From contig CBESWG010000005.1 in NCBI GenBank assembly GCA_965533275.1, positions 62,001-126,000 on the forward strand: DNA of 64,000 bases. Reading direction: 5' to 3'. The notes under the pieces were generated by a model. It had not been told where the DNA came from. It was given only the letters and a program-made list of their open reading frames with translations, and ran no database searches. Positions within the stretch are counted from its first letter, which is position 1; each line of letters opens with the position of its first letter. Positions 24,197-31,903 of this stretch are shown piece by piece. This DNA comes from JAUXEH01 sp965533275. GTDB lineage: Bacteria > Acidobacteriota > Aminicenantia > Aminicenantales > Aminicenantaceae. Position numbers and translations under genes: made by a program.

Positions 24197-24204
24197 GTGT
24201 TTAC
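24180..24204. promoter_or_regulatory. Candidate enhancer: alternating TTTAC/GTAAA half-sites
   Basis: Three half-sites run TTTAC (24180-24184), GTAAA (24190-24194) and TTTAC (24200-24204), each separated by five bases, i.e. one helical turn apart. The second pair, GTAAA-N5-TTTAC, is the same motif found at 28746-28760 before the other sigma-54-type promoter of this locus. It overlaps the 3' end of the activator gene. Likely binding site for the NtrC-type protein. Confidence 0.5.
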
Positions 24205-25547
24205 ATCAGGTTCTGGACGTCCAGCTGATAATCCCGGATCTTTTTGTCCAGGGTGGGGCGGCTGATCCCCAGGATCTGGCTGGCCTGGGTCTTTGATCCC
24301 TTGGCGGTCTGGAGGACATGCTGGATGTAGCTCTTCTCCACTTCCTTCAGTGCAACCAGCTTCTGGGGATAGGAATGCTTGTCCCCGGCTTCGAGCGGCA
24401 GGTTCTCCTCCTGGATGATGTCCCCCTTGGCCAGGATGACGGCATGGGTCAGGGCGTTCTCCAGTTCCCGGACATTCCCGTTCCAGGGCCAGGCGATCAG
24501 CTTTTTCATGACATGATCTGGAACCTTGTGCACATTCTTGCGCAGCTCCCGGTCTATCTTTTCCAGCAGGTAGCCCACCAATTCGGGGACATCCTCCTTG
24601 CGATCACGCAGCGGAGGCAGCTTGATCTCCACCACCTTCAGCCTCCAGTACAGGTCTTCCCGGAACGTTCCTTCCTCGATCAGGATCTTCAGATCCTTGT
24701 TGGTGGCCGCGATGATGCGTGCCTCGGTGGTGAGGACCTTCTCCCCTCCCACCTTCATGAAATCCCGGCTCTCGATCACCCGCAGAAGCTTGGACTGAAG
24801 GTTGGGGGAGACGTCTCCGATCTCATCGAGGAAAAGTGTGCCGTTGCCTGCGATCTCGAATTTTCCCTTCGTCTCGTGGACCGCGTCGGTAAAGGCACCC
24901 TTGACATGGCCGAACAGTTCACTTTCAAGCAGGGTGTCCTGGATGGCCGAGCAGTTGATGACGATGAAGGGCTCATCCCGGTTGGTGCTGTTGTAATGGA
25001 TAGCTTTGGCGCAGAGTTCTTTGCCCGTCCCGCTCTCTCCCTGGATCAGGATGTTGGCGCGGTTGTTGACCACGGACCCGATCAGCTTGAAGACATCGCG
25101 CATCGGCGGGGAGCGGCCGATGATGTTGTCGATGGTGTATTCCTTCTGCTTCTCCTCGATCATGTAGTGCAGCTTCCCTTCCAGCTTGCTGACCTGGAAG
25201 GCCTTGTTGATGGTGAGATCCAGCTCCAGGTAGTCCAGCGGCTTGACCAGGTACTCGAAGGCACCGGATTTGATGGCCTCCACCGTGGTCTTCATGTCGT
25301 CAAAAGCGGTGATGATGACAACCAATGCCTTGGGATCCATTTCCCGGATCCGCTTGAGCGCCTCCAGGCCGTCCACATCGGGAAGGCGGATGTCCAGGAT
25401 CACGAGGTCGGGCATGGCATCGGAATATTTCTGGAGCCCCTCCCTGCCGTCGGCGGCGGACAAGACATCATAGCCGCTCTTCGTGAAATGAGAAGACAGG
25501 GTCTTCAGGATCAGGGGATCGTCGTCGACGATCAGGATGCTTTTCAT
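24201..25547 (-). CDS. NtrC-family sigma-54 activator (receiver-AAA-Fis)
   Basis: The 448-residue regulator has a receiver domain with Asp52 in LVILDIRLPDVDG, an AAA+ domain with Walker A GESGTGKE (170-177), the sigma-54 contact loop GAFTDA (217-222, last glycine of the usual GAFTGA replaced by the common D variant at position five), Walker B around GTLFLDEIGD (236-245), and a Fis-type helix-turn-helix at about 413-440. It converts phosphorylation by the adjacent kinase into transcription from -24/-12 promoters. It overlaps the kinase gene by 4 bp (ATGA). Repeats near both local sigma-54-type promoters are its likely targets. Confidence 0.96.
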   Translation of the reverse strand: MKSILIVDDDPLILKTLSSHFTKSGYDVLSAADGREGLQKYSDAMPDLVILDIRLPDVDGLEALKRIREMDPKALVVIITAFDDMKTTVEAIKSGAFEYLVKPLDYLELDLTINKAFQVSKLEGKLHYMIEEKQKEYTIDNIIGRSPPMRDVFKLIGSVVNNRANILIQGESGTGKELCAKAIHYNSTNRDEPFIVINCSAIQDTLLESELFGHVKGAFTDAVHETKGKFEIAGNGTLFLDEIGDVSPNLQSKLLRVIESRDFMKVGGEKVLTTEARIIAATNKDLKILIEEGTFREDLYWRLKVVEIKLPPLRDRKEDVPELVGYLLEKIDRELRKNVHKVPDHVMKKLIAWPWNGNVRELENALTHAVILAKGDIIQEENLPLEAGDKHSYPQKLVALKEVEKSYIQHVLQTAKGSKTQASQILGISRPTLDKKIRDYQLDVQNLM

Positions 25548-27007
25548 GTTTCACTCTCACATGGGAGGAGGATCTCGAAACAGCTCCCCCAGTCTTCCAG
25601 GGCTCTCACGCGGATGTCGCCGCCATGCTGTTCGAGTATCTTGCGGGCGATGGCCAGGCCCAGGCCGATCCCGCTGGCCTTGGTGGTGTAGAACGGCTCG
25701 AACACGTTCTCCCAGTCCTTGGAGGGGATGCCCCTTCCGGTATCCGAGATCTCTGTCCGCAGCCGAGGCCCGGAAGGAGTGTCGGCCCTCTCTACACGGA
25801 TCCTGATCTTCCCGCCCTCCTCCACCGCCTCGCAGGAATTTCGCAGGATGTTCAGGATGACCTGACGGACCTTGTCCGCATCCACGCGCACCTGCGGTAA
25901 GTCCGGGGTATAGTGTTTGTCCACGGTCACATGCTTGAGCTCGAGCGAATCGCTGATCATCTTGAGTGATCCGTCGACGATCTGGTCCATGGCGAACCAG
26001 TCCAGGTTGAGCTCGGAGACGCGGGCATAATTCAGGAGCTCCTTGATGAACTTCTCGATCTGCGCGATCCCTTCCTGGGTGATCTCCAGGTTGACCAGAT
26101 CGCCCTCGTCCAGGTCCTCTTTTTCGCAGATCTTCTGGATGTTCAGCTTCACCGCGGTCAAGGGATTGCGGATCTCGTGGGCGATGCCCGCGGAGATGTG
26201 TCCGATGGATGCCAGTTTTTCGACCTGGACCAGCCGTTTATTCGCTTCCTCCATCCGTTTCTGGAGGAGCTGGAGCTGGCGGCTCATCTCGTTGAAGCTC
26301 CGCGCCAGGTTCCCGACCTCGTCCTGCGAACCCGTGTCGATCTGGAGAGAAAAATCTCCCCGGCTGACCTGCTTGGTCCCCTCCACGAGCTTCTGGAGGG
26401 GCGTGGTGATCCTGCGCGCGAGCCAGTAGGCGCCGATGATCCCGATCAGGAGGCCCAGCACGCCGATCCCCAGCAGCAGCATGCTCGTGCGCCGGACCTC
26501 AGCATGCATTTCCTCCAGGGAGAGCCCCAGCTTCACAGAACCCCAACGGTCGCTGACATCCCGCAGGAAGATGGGCACCTCGAGCTCGAGCACATCGACC
26601 AGCGGGTTGTTTTCGGCGTCCCTCAGGAGGCGCCTCTGGACAATAGGCTCCCTGTTTTCAAGATCTGTTCCCAGGTTAGTAAACTGATAGATGTCGTCGA
26701 AACCGAGGATGAAATCGTTGCCCGCCGCAGGAATATTGTAGCGGTTGTAGATGATGATGTACACCAGCATGTCATCGATGCGCGCATCGAGGTTTTCCTT
26801 CAATGCGTCATAATCGAACCTCACCAGGAGCGGGATGTTCTCCTGAATGATGCTGTTGGCCAGGACCTGGCCCTTCTCCCTCTGCTCCTGTTCGATGGAG
26901 ACGACCTCCTGCCGCTGGATCACGAACAGGATCAGGACCATCTGGACCAGGAGCAGGAAGATCACCCAGAGAGCCAGCCGTGTGCGCAAAGAGATGTATA
27001 CGGCCAT
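25544..27007 (-). CDS. Membrane sensor histidine kinase
   Basis: The 487-residue kinase has a membrane helix at about residues 10-30, an extracytoplasmic sensor region (about 31-174), a second helix (about 175-196), HAMP (about 197-250), a dimerisation domain with phospho-acceptor His277 in GIAHEIRNPLT, and an ATPase domain with NILRNSCEAVEEGG, DTGRGIP and GIGLGLAI. It autophosphorylates and should phosphorylate the NtrC-type protein encoded by the overlapping next gene. The solute-binding protein gene ends 9 bp before it, which suggests that the binding protein presents a ligand to the sensor region. Confidence 0.94.
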   Translation of the reverse strand: MAVYISLRTRLALWVIFLLLVQMVLILFVIQRQEVVSIEQEQREKGQVLANSIIQENIPLLVRFDYDALKENLDARIDDMLVYIIIYNRYNIPAAGNDFILGFDDIYQFTNLGTDLENREPIVQRRLLRDAENNPLVDVLELEVPIFLRDVSDRWGSVKLGLSLEEMHAEVRRTSMLLLGIGVLGLLIGIIGAYWLARRITTPLQKLVEGTKQVSRGDFSLQIDTGSQDEVGNLARSFNEMSRQLQLLQKRMEEANKRLVQVEKLASIGHISAGIAHEIRNPLTAVKLNIQKICEKEDLDEGDLVNLEITQEGIAQIEKFIKELLNYARVSELNLDWFAMDQIVDGSLKMISDSLELKHVTVDKHYTPDLPQVRVDADKVRQVILNILRNSCEAVEEGGKIRIRVERADTPSGPRLRTEISDTGRGIPSKDWENVFEPFYTTKASGIGLGLAIARKILEQHGGDIRVRALEDWGSCFEILLPCESET

Positions 27008-27016
27008 ATTCTTGTC

Positions 27017-28615
27017 TTAGCGCTCCAGTCTGATGTTCTTCATCTCGATATAGTAAAAGCCCAGAGGCGGATTCTTGATCCCCCGAACAAAGGGCTGCAC
27101 GGCCACCTGGTTCTGCTGGGTAAACAGGGGAACGGCCGGCATATCTGTGTTGAGCAGATTCTGGATCTGCACGAAAAGCTCCCTGCGGATATTCCAGCTC
27201 TTTTCCAGGTCTGCTGTCTTAAGCAGGCTGTCGAGATCGTCACTGCTGTAGCGGCACAGGTTTTCCGGAGAATTCGAGGAGAACAGGGGTCTGATGATCG
27301 CCTCGGGTCCGGGGAAATCCAACTGCAGGGAGCTCAGCATCAGATAGGGACGCCCGAAATTCCGCACCTGTTCGGCCCTGCGGTAATATTCTTCTCTCAG
27401 ATCGATCCCCAGGGCCCTCATCTGGCGGCGCAGCTCAAGAAAGATCTGGTGTTTGAATTCGTCCCGCGGCTCCTCCAGGAGCATCGTGAGCTCGGGGAAT
27501 TTTTCCGGCGTCAGGCCTGCACCTTCCAGCAGCGCCTGGGCCTGCTGAACGTTGTAGGTGTTCAGCTCGTCGGTCAGGAAGAAGCCGGGCAGCTTCGACG
27601 GGATGAAGCCGTGCAGGAGTTGTCTGTGATACCTCACGTCGTGCGTGACGCGCACGATCTCAGGCTTATCGATGCCGAGCGCGATGGCTCGCCGAACCTG
27701 AGGATCGTTCAGCGGTGGGATATGGCAGCTCATCGCCAGGAAAAACGGATTAATGGACCCATCCCGGAATACCTGGTAGTCACCCGAAAGCAGCCTCGCG
27801 GATTCAACGGGGATGGCGTGTATCTTGCCTTCTATGAAATCATCCAAACGATAAAACGGGCAGAATTCCACATACTCGATATGGGGGATTCCTCCGAAAT
27901 AGCCGGGATTCCGGGCCAGTTTGACGCCCACGATCTCCAGGCGACCGTCCCGGACCCACTCCTCGAACATGAAGGGGCCCGTACCGGTCGGTTTCTGAAA
28001 AAAAGACCGTCCCTGCTCCTGCAAGCGGTCCCGCGGCAGGATCATGCAGAACGGCATACTCAGCAGGGAAAGCGCCATGGCATAGGGTTTCGTCCACTGG
28101 ATCTGAAACTCGTGGCTGTTCACGACCCGAAAGCCCGTGACTTCTCGAGCCTTTCCGGAATTGAATTCCCGGGCCCCGACCACGCGCCCCAAGAAGTAGT
28201 CGGCATAGGGGGACGCGTTTCTTGGATCCAGGATCCGTTCCAGGGAAAATTTGACATCCGCCGCCGTGAGCTCCTCACCGTGATGAAACCGGACCTTTTT
28301 GCGCAGTATGAAGCGGTGAGAGAGGCCCTCAGGGTCCTTAGACCAGTACTCTGCCAGCGCGGGCCCGGGATTCAGCTCGGAATCGAGGGCGACCAGGCCG
28401 TCATAGAGCTGCTCCGAGACAAAAACCGTGGCATCGGGATGGAGGGGATCCAGCTGGACCTCGAAGGAATCGCCGAAAGCCTTGAGACGAAAGGTATTCT
28501 GGGACGTCTGGTCGAAGATGACAACCGGCCCCTCGACCTCTTCGGAGAGCTGGGGAGATGCTCCCCCTACGATGATCACGAGGAAGAGCAGTAAAAGTAA
28601 GTACTTGCTGTGCAT
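27017..28615 (-). CDS. Family 5 extracellular solute-binding protein (oligopeptide type)
   Basis: From ATG 28615 the product has 532 residues, with a signal peptide (YLLLLLFLVIIVGGASP). The body follows SBP family 5: QLYDGLVALDSELNPGPALAEYW, LRKKVRFHHGEELTAADVKFSLERI (key part HGEELTAADV) and VRRAIALGIDKPEIV. Such proteins bind peptides or other small solutes in the periplasm. No ABC permease or ATPase genes are nearby; instead it heads an operon with a sensor kinase and its regulator, so a role as ligand receptor in signalling is more likely than transport. Confidence 0.9.
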   Translation of the reverse strand: MHSKYLLLLLFLVIIVGGASPQLSEEVEGPVVIFDQTSQNTFRLKAFGDSFEVQLDPLHPDATVFVSEQLYDGLVALDSELNPGPALAEYWSKDPEGLSHRFILRKKVRFHHGEELTAADVKFSLERILDPRNASPYADYFLGRVVGAREFNSGKAREVTGFRVVNSHEFQIQWTKPYAMALSLLSMPFCMILPRDRLQEQGRSFFQKPTGTGPFMFEEWVRDGRLEIVGVKLARNPGYFGGIPHIEYVEFCPFYRLDDFIEGKIHAIPVESARLLSGDYQVFRDGSINPFFLAMSCHIPPLNDPQVRRAIALGIDKPEIVRVTHDVRYHRQLLHGFIPSKLPGFFLTDELNTYNVQQAQALLEGAGLTPEKFPELTMLLEEPRDEFKHQIFLELRRQMRALGIDLREEYYRRAEQVRNFGRPYLMLSSLQLDFPGPEAIIRPLFSSNSPENLCRYSSDDLDSLLKTADLEKSWNIRRELFVQIQNLLNTDMPAVPLFTQQNQVAVQPFVRGIKNPPLGFYYIEMKNIRLER

Positions 28616-28657
28616 TCTCTGTCCATTCAACCGGGGAATGTTCGGGGGATTCGCAGG

Positions 28658-28673
28658 AGCAAGATTCGTACCA
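28658..28673 (-). promoter_or_regulatory. Sigma-54 (-24/-12) promoter of the binding-protein/kinase/activator operon
   Basis: The minus strand reads TGGTACGAATCTTGCT, an almost exact match to TGGCACRNNNNTTGCW with GG and GC at the right spacing. The predicted start site is near 28647, 32 bases before ATG 28615. Because the operon itself encodes an NtrC-type activator, this implies positive autoregulation. Confidence 0.72.
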
Positions 28674-28745
28674 TCCCAAATCAAAGAACCCTACACGAAA
28701 TTCCAGGATTGATTCAAGGATAGAATAGCATAAAAGGGGAATGAT

Positions 28746-28760
28746 GTAAAATTTCTTTAC
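28746..28760. promoter_or_regulatory. Candidate enhancer inverted repeat GTAAA-N5-TTTAC
   Basis: The plus strand has TGTAAA-ATTTC-TTTACA at 28745-28761, perfect 6-bp arms, centred about 106 bp upstream of the predicted sigma-54 start site, the usual place for an NtrC-type enhancer. The core GTAAAA..TTTAC recurs at 24190-24204. It also lies just downstream of the rubrerythrin gene. Confidence 0.52.
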
Positions 28761-28775
28761 AATAAAAGCTTCAGC

Positions 28776-29297
28776 CTACCACTTCCCGTCCATCTGGAAC
28801 TCGGCTCCGTCCAGCCAGAACCCCGATTTGGTCACGGAGTCGTGCTGTGCCTGCAGGAGGTCATAGTGAAACTTCTCTTCTTCGGCGATGTCCCAGAATA
28901 TCTTGCGGGCCACGGGATCATCCGTGTCCGCCGCCGCTTTCTGGAAAAACTGGATCGCATCCATCTCCAGCTGCATCCCGATGCTGAGGGCCTCGGTCTC
29001 CCCTTTTCCCTGTCCGCTCTTCAGGCGGTCTTTCAGCTTCTCCACCAGCGGCGCTTCGCCATCGATATCACTGCTTTTTATATATTTCTTCCAGTCTTCG
29101 CCATCCAGGATCTCGCTGAACAGTTTGCTGAAGGTCTCGAGATGCTTGCCCTCTTCCTCAGCCAGGAACAAGAACATGTTTTTCCCTTTTTCGTGTTCGG
29201 TTACCTCGGCGGCATGGTTGAAAAACTTGCGGCCGTTGACTTCCAACCGGATGGCTCCGATGATGGCATTTTCGATCTGCTTGGTGATCTCAGACAT
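28776..29297 (-). CDS. Rubrerythrin/ferritin-like diiron protein
   Basis: The 173-residue protein is a four-helix diiron protein. Ligand-type residues appear in AIRLEVNGRKFF, LAEEEGKHLETF (ExxH), LEMDAIQFFQKAA and IAEEEKFHYDLL (ExxH). There is no rubredoxin CxxC domain, so it is an erythrin-type short form. Such proteins reduce peroxide or sense iron in anaerobes. It lies 44 bp downstream of a Fur/PerR-type gene on the same strand and has its own promoter candidate, consistent with oxidative-stress control. Confidence 0.88.
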   Translation of the reverse strand: MSEITKQIENAIIGAIRLEVNGRKFFNHAAEVTEHEKGKNMFLFLAEEEGKHLETFSKLFSEILDGEDWKKYIKSSDIDGEAPLVEKLKDRLKSGQGKGETEALSIGMQLEMDAIQFFQKAAADTDDPVARKIFWDIAEEEKFHYDLLQAQHDSVTKSGFWLDGAEFQMDGKW

Positions 29298-29316
29298 TAA
29301 ACTCTCCTTCTTTTTC

Positions 29317-29345
29317 GTTCTATGAGTAGTATATTATTATTTCAA
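29317..29345 (-). promoter_or_regulatory. Sigma-70-like promoter for the rubrerythrin gene
   Basis: On the minus strand TTGAAA (29345-29340) and TAGAAC (29322-29317) are 17 bp apart, between the Fur-type gene and rubrerythrin. The ribosome-binding site aaggagag follows before ATG 29297. Confidence 0.45.
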
Positions 29346-29761
29346 CCGTTCAAGGAACGGAGGCAGTCAACACACACACCATGATAGTGAACCTGGCAGC
29401 CCTCGACATGATGGCCGGCCAGCTGGTGCGCCGGGTATTCCCCGGTCTCAATATCTACAACATTTCTGCACTTTTGGCAATAAAAATGCCCATGCAGGTC
29501 GGTCCGGGGGTCATACAGCGTCCTGTCCTCGCCTCCCACACGCAGAGCCTGTACCTCGCCCATGGTTTCCAGGACCTTCAGCGTGTTGTACACGGTGGCA
29601 AAAGACAGCATGGGAAACTGTCCCCGGGCTTTGAGGAAGATGTCCTCGGCGCTGGGGTGATCGGTGTTGCCGGCCAGTAAACGGATGATGGTCCTACGCT
29701 GAGGGGTCAACCTCAATCCGCTTGTACTGAGCCTTTTTTCGATTTCCGGTCCGCTTTTCAT
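29342..29761 (-). CDS. Fur-family regulator, PerR-like
   Basis: From ATG 29761 the protein has 139 residues: a winged helix (LRLTPQRRTIIRLL, HPSAEDIFLKAR, LSFATVYNTLKVL) and a metal-binding dimerisation domain with DLHGHFYCQKCRNVVDI and HYHGVCVDC, giving a structural zinc site of two CxxC pairs. Linkage to rubrerythrin suggests peroxide sensing (PerR) more than iron control. A TTG start 15 bases upstream is unlikely since it lies within the operator. An inverted repeat covers its own -10 element, so it probably represses itself. Confidence 0.88.
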   Translation of the reverse strand: MKSGPEIEKRLSTSGLRLTPQRRTIIRLLAGNTDHPSAEDIFLKARGQFPMLSFATVYNTLKVLETMGEVQALRVGGEDRTLYDPRTDLHGHFYCQKCRNVVDIETGEYPAHQLAGHHVEGCQVHYHGVCVDCLRSLNG

Positions 29762-29772
29762 GAAATAAGTAC

Positions 29773-29810
29773 ACAATTTCTATTGTACACGCAGCAGCCG
29801 CCTTTATCAA
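29773..29810 (-). promoter_or_regulatory. Promoter and overlapping operator of the Fur/PerR-type gene
   Basis: On the minus strand TTGATA (29810-29805) and TACAAT (29787-29782) are exactly 17 bp apart. An inverted repeat ACAAT-TTCT-ATTGT (29773-29786) overlaps the -10 element, an arrangement expected for autorepression by the encoded Fur-family protein. Confidence 0.6.
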
Positions 29811-29834
29811 TAATCATTCTAAATTAGCAGCGGC

Positions 29835-30737
29835 CTAATCCACCTTTTTCCAGGCTTGGATGAAATCCACTGCGTTCTTTATCATGATTTTGATCTTCTT
29901 TTCTCCCAGTTCCCGGTTGGAATCCCTTGGATCGCCCATGGTCCAGATGCCGTTGCTGGACAGCTCGTGGCTGGCCCCCTTCTTCCCGGTCTCCTCGGGC
30001 ACGGCCATCATGGTTCCCAGAACAACATTGAGCGCGCTGTATCTTTCGGCGAGCTCCATGATCCGCAGCATCTCGGGCGAGAAGGAGAGCTTGGGCTTCT
30101 CCGCCCTTTCCATCCGGACCAGGTCGGGCCTCAGGTAGAGCATGTTCGAGGTCTCCCCGATCCCCGCATGCTGGTCGAACGGGGCGGGCTCGGGCCCCAG
30201 GTTTGTCTGCATCGCGCCCCCGATCCCGAGGGAGATGGCCGTGGCTTCCGTATTGTGGTTGATCCGGTGGATCACCTTCTGCTCCGCCACACGATTCCCT
30301 CCATGGTAATTGAAGAACATGAAGCGGCGGAAACCGTAGCGGATCAGCATCTCCGTGGTCTCGAACAGGACCTGTTCCATGGTTTCCGGTTTGAGGCTCA
30401 GGCTCCCCGCAAATCCTGAATGGTAGACACTGTATCCGACCCAGAGGACCGGTGCCACGATCACTCCTGTCTGTTCCGAGATGGCCTTGGCCATCCCGAA
30501 CGCCTGAAAATAATCCGTTCCCAGGGGAAGGTGCGGCCCATGCTGTTCCGTGGATCCCAGAGGTATGATGACCATGTCTTCTGTCTTGAGATAATCGCGG
30601 ACATCAGTCCAGGTCATCTCCTGCAGGATCCTGGCCGAGTCTGCTTCCTGGGTCAGAAGCCCGGGAGCCAGGGCCAGAAGGGCCCCCCCCGCAAGGATGA
30701 TAAGGTGAACTCTTCCGTTGCTGCCTTTCTTCTTCAT
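29835..30737 (-). CDS. Exported creatininase-family amidohydrolase
   Basis: From ATG 30737 (gaggggg upstream) the product has 300 residues and a signal peptide (VHLIILAGGALLALAPG). The creatininase motifs are intact: GSTEQHGPHLPLGTD (metal ligands E, H, D), NYHGGN and HAGIGETS. The family hydrolyses cyclic or linear amides such as creatinine, formamides and mycofactocin precursors; the substrate here is unknown and an exported form is unusual. It lies 16 bp after the GNAT gene on the same strand. Confidence 0.87.
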   Translation of the reverse strand: MKKKGSNGRVHLIILAGGALLALAPGLLTQEADSARILQEMTWTDVRDYLKTEDMVIIPLGSTEQHGPHLPLGTDYFQAFGMAKAISEQTGVIVAPVLWVGYSVYHSGFAGSLSLKPETMEQVLFETTEMLIRYGFRRFMFFNYHGGNRVAEQKVIHRINHNTEATAISLGIGGAMQTNLGPEPAPFDQHAGIGETSNMLYLRPDLVRMERAEKPKLSFSPEMLRIMELAERYSALNVVLGTMMAVPEETGKKGASHELSSNGIWTMGDPRDSNRELGEKKIKIMIKNAVDFIQAWKKVD

Positions 30738-30753
30738 GAAATCCCCCTCGCTC

Positions 30754-31734
30754 TTATTCAGAGATGGTAGTGCTAAGCACGTAAAAATCCCGTTTTTCCC
30801 CTTCGCTCTCCAGACACAGAAAATCGAGAACCCGGTAGCCGGCATTCAACAGGTTGTGGAAGGCTCGGCGTGTCAACTCCCTCCAGACAATAGGGATCTG
30901 TCGAATCCTTTCGTCCACCACGTCGGTTTCCTGGAGCATAGAATAAAAATCGAAGGGGATCTCGACAAGTGCGGGATCCGGCAGCGGACCGGGCCTGAGG
31001 CCGCCTGCCCGCCTCAGGTCGAGTTTCTCGCTTTTCCCCTGCCCGCGTATTGGTTCCGTGAGCAGATAGTCCGCCCCGGATCGCAGGAGGCCCGGGAGGT
31101 CGTACGCCGGCCTGCTTATGCCGTTCGGCTGGTCCAGGTCCCAGACTGCGACAAACCGGTCGCTCGGGACGTCCTCCCGGTTCAGGATGCCGGAGAAGCC
31201 TGCATAGTAGGCGTCCTTGTAGGCCCGGACCTCCATCCCGAAGATGTGGATGTTGCGGTAGGCATTGATCCCAGCCAGGGGATCGAACGTGCAGGCGATG
31301 AGCCGCACTCCCAGGCGCTCCCTCACCTGCTCCCTCTGGAACTCCTTTAGGAGCACACCCAGGCCCCGGTTCTGGAGGTCGGGCCGTACGGCCGCATACT
31401 GAGAGTAGAAAACCAGGTTCTCAGGCTTCCTGAAAGCAACGGCTTTGTCTTCCACCCCGACGTAGCCATAGGCAAAAGCGGCCAGGCGTTCCTCATCCCG
31501 ATCGAACCGGCCGCTCCGGCATTCCTCGTACACGGCGATGAACAGGCTTCCCCCGTCATAGAGGTAGTTCTCGCTGACCAGGTTCCGGGAACCGGCGAGG
31601 TGGTCGTCCGGGTCCTGCCAAATGTCCATGCGCAGGCGCTCATACTTCAGGTAGTCCGCCCCCCTGCTCGAGGTCTCCACCGCGAACAGGAAGCGCTTTC
31701 CCCCGATCTCGTGCACGGTCTCGTTTTCTGGCAT
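30754..31734 (-). CDS. GNAT-family acetyltransferase
   Basis: From ATG 31734 the protein has 326 residues. The acetyl-CoA-binding segment is visible as VRPDLQNRGLGVLLKEFQREQ, with the Q/R-x-x-G-x-G/A pattern in NRGLGV, preceded by the beta strand FYSQYAAV. The long C-terminal part is of unknown role. The frame continues upstream to 32103 but that part overlaps the divergent gene and is not coding. It is the first gene of a unit with the creatininase-family gene. Confidence 0.8.
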   Translation of the reverse strand: MPENETVHEIGGKRFLFAVETSSRGADYLKYERLRMDIWQDPDDHLAGSRNLVSENYLYDGGSLFIAVYEECRSGRFDRDEERLAAFAYGYVGVEDKAVAFRKPENLVFYSQYAAVRPDLQNRGLGVLLKEFQREQVRERLGVRLIACTFDPLAGINAYRNIHIFGMEVRAYKDAYYAGFSGILNREDVPSDRFVAVWDLDQPNGISRPAYDLPGLLRSGADYLLTEPIRGQGKSEKLDLRRAGGLRPGPLPDPALVEIPFDFYSMLQETDVVDERIRQIPIVWRELTRRAFHNLLNAGYRVLDFLCLESEGEKRDFYVLSTTISE

Positions 31735-31903
31735 CCTTTTCCTGTTCCTAACAAAGAAGCATAGTGATTGTGCTAAATCTGTTCCGAAAAAGCAAGTTGA
31801 GGGGCTCCCCCCAAAAAAAGGACAAATCCGTTGAATATCCCACCGGATTCGGATAAGTTTATACTTTCTGAACTTGTCCAAAATATCCTGCAGGGAGGGC
31901 GAC

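Noticed and set aside
24318..25691. Plus-strand open frame of 457 codons
   Set aside because: Antisense to the NtrC-type gene; residue make-up is that of a shadow frame.
26177..28594. Plus-strand open frame of 805 codons
   Set aside because: It lies wholly antisense to the kinase and binding-protein genes, which have clear domains; the frame is open because of high GC and codon bias.
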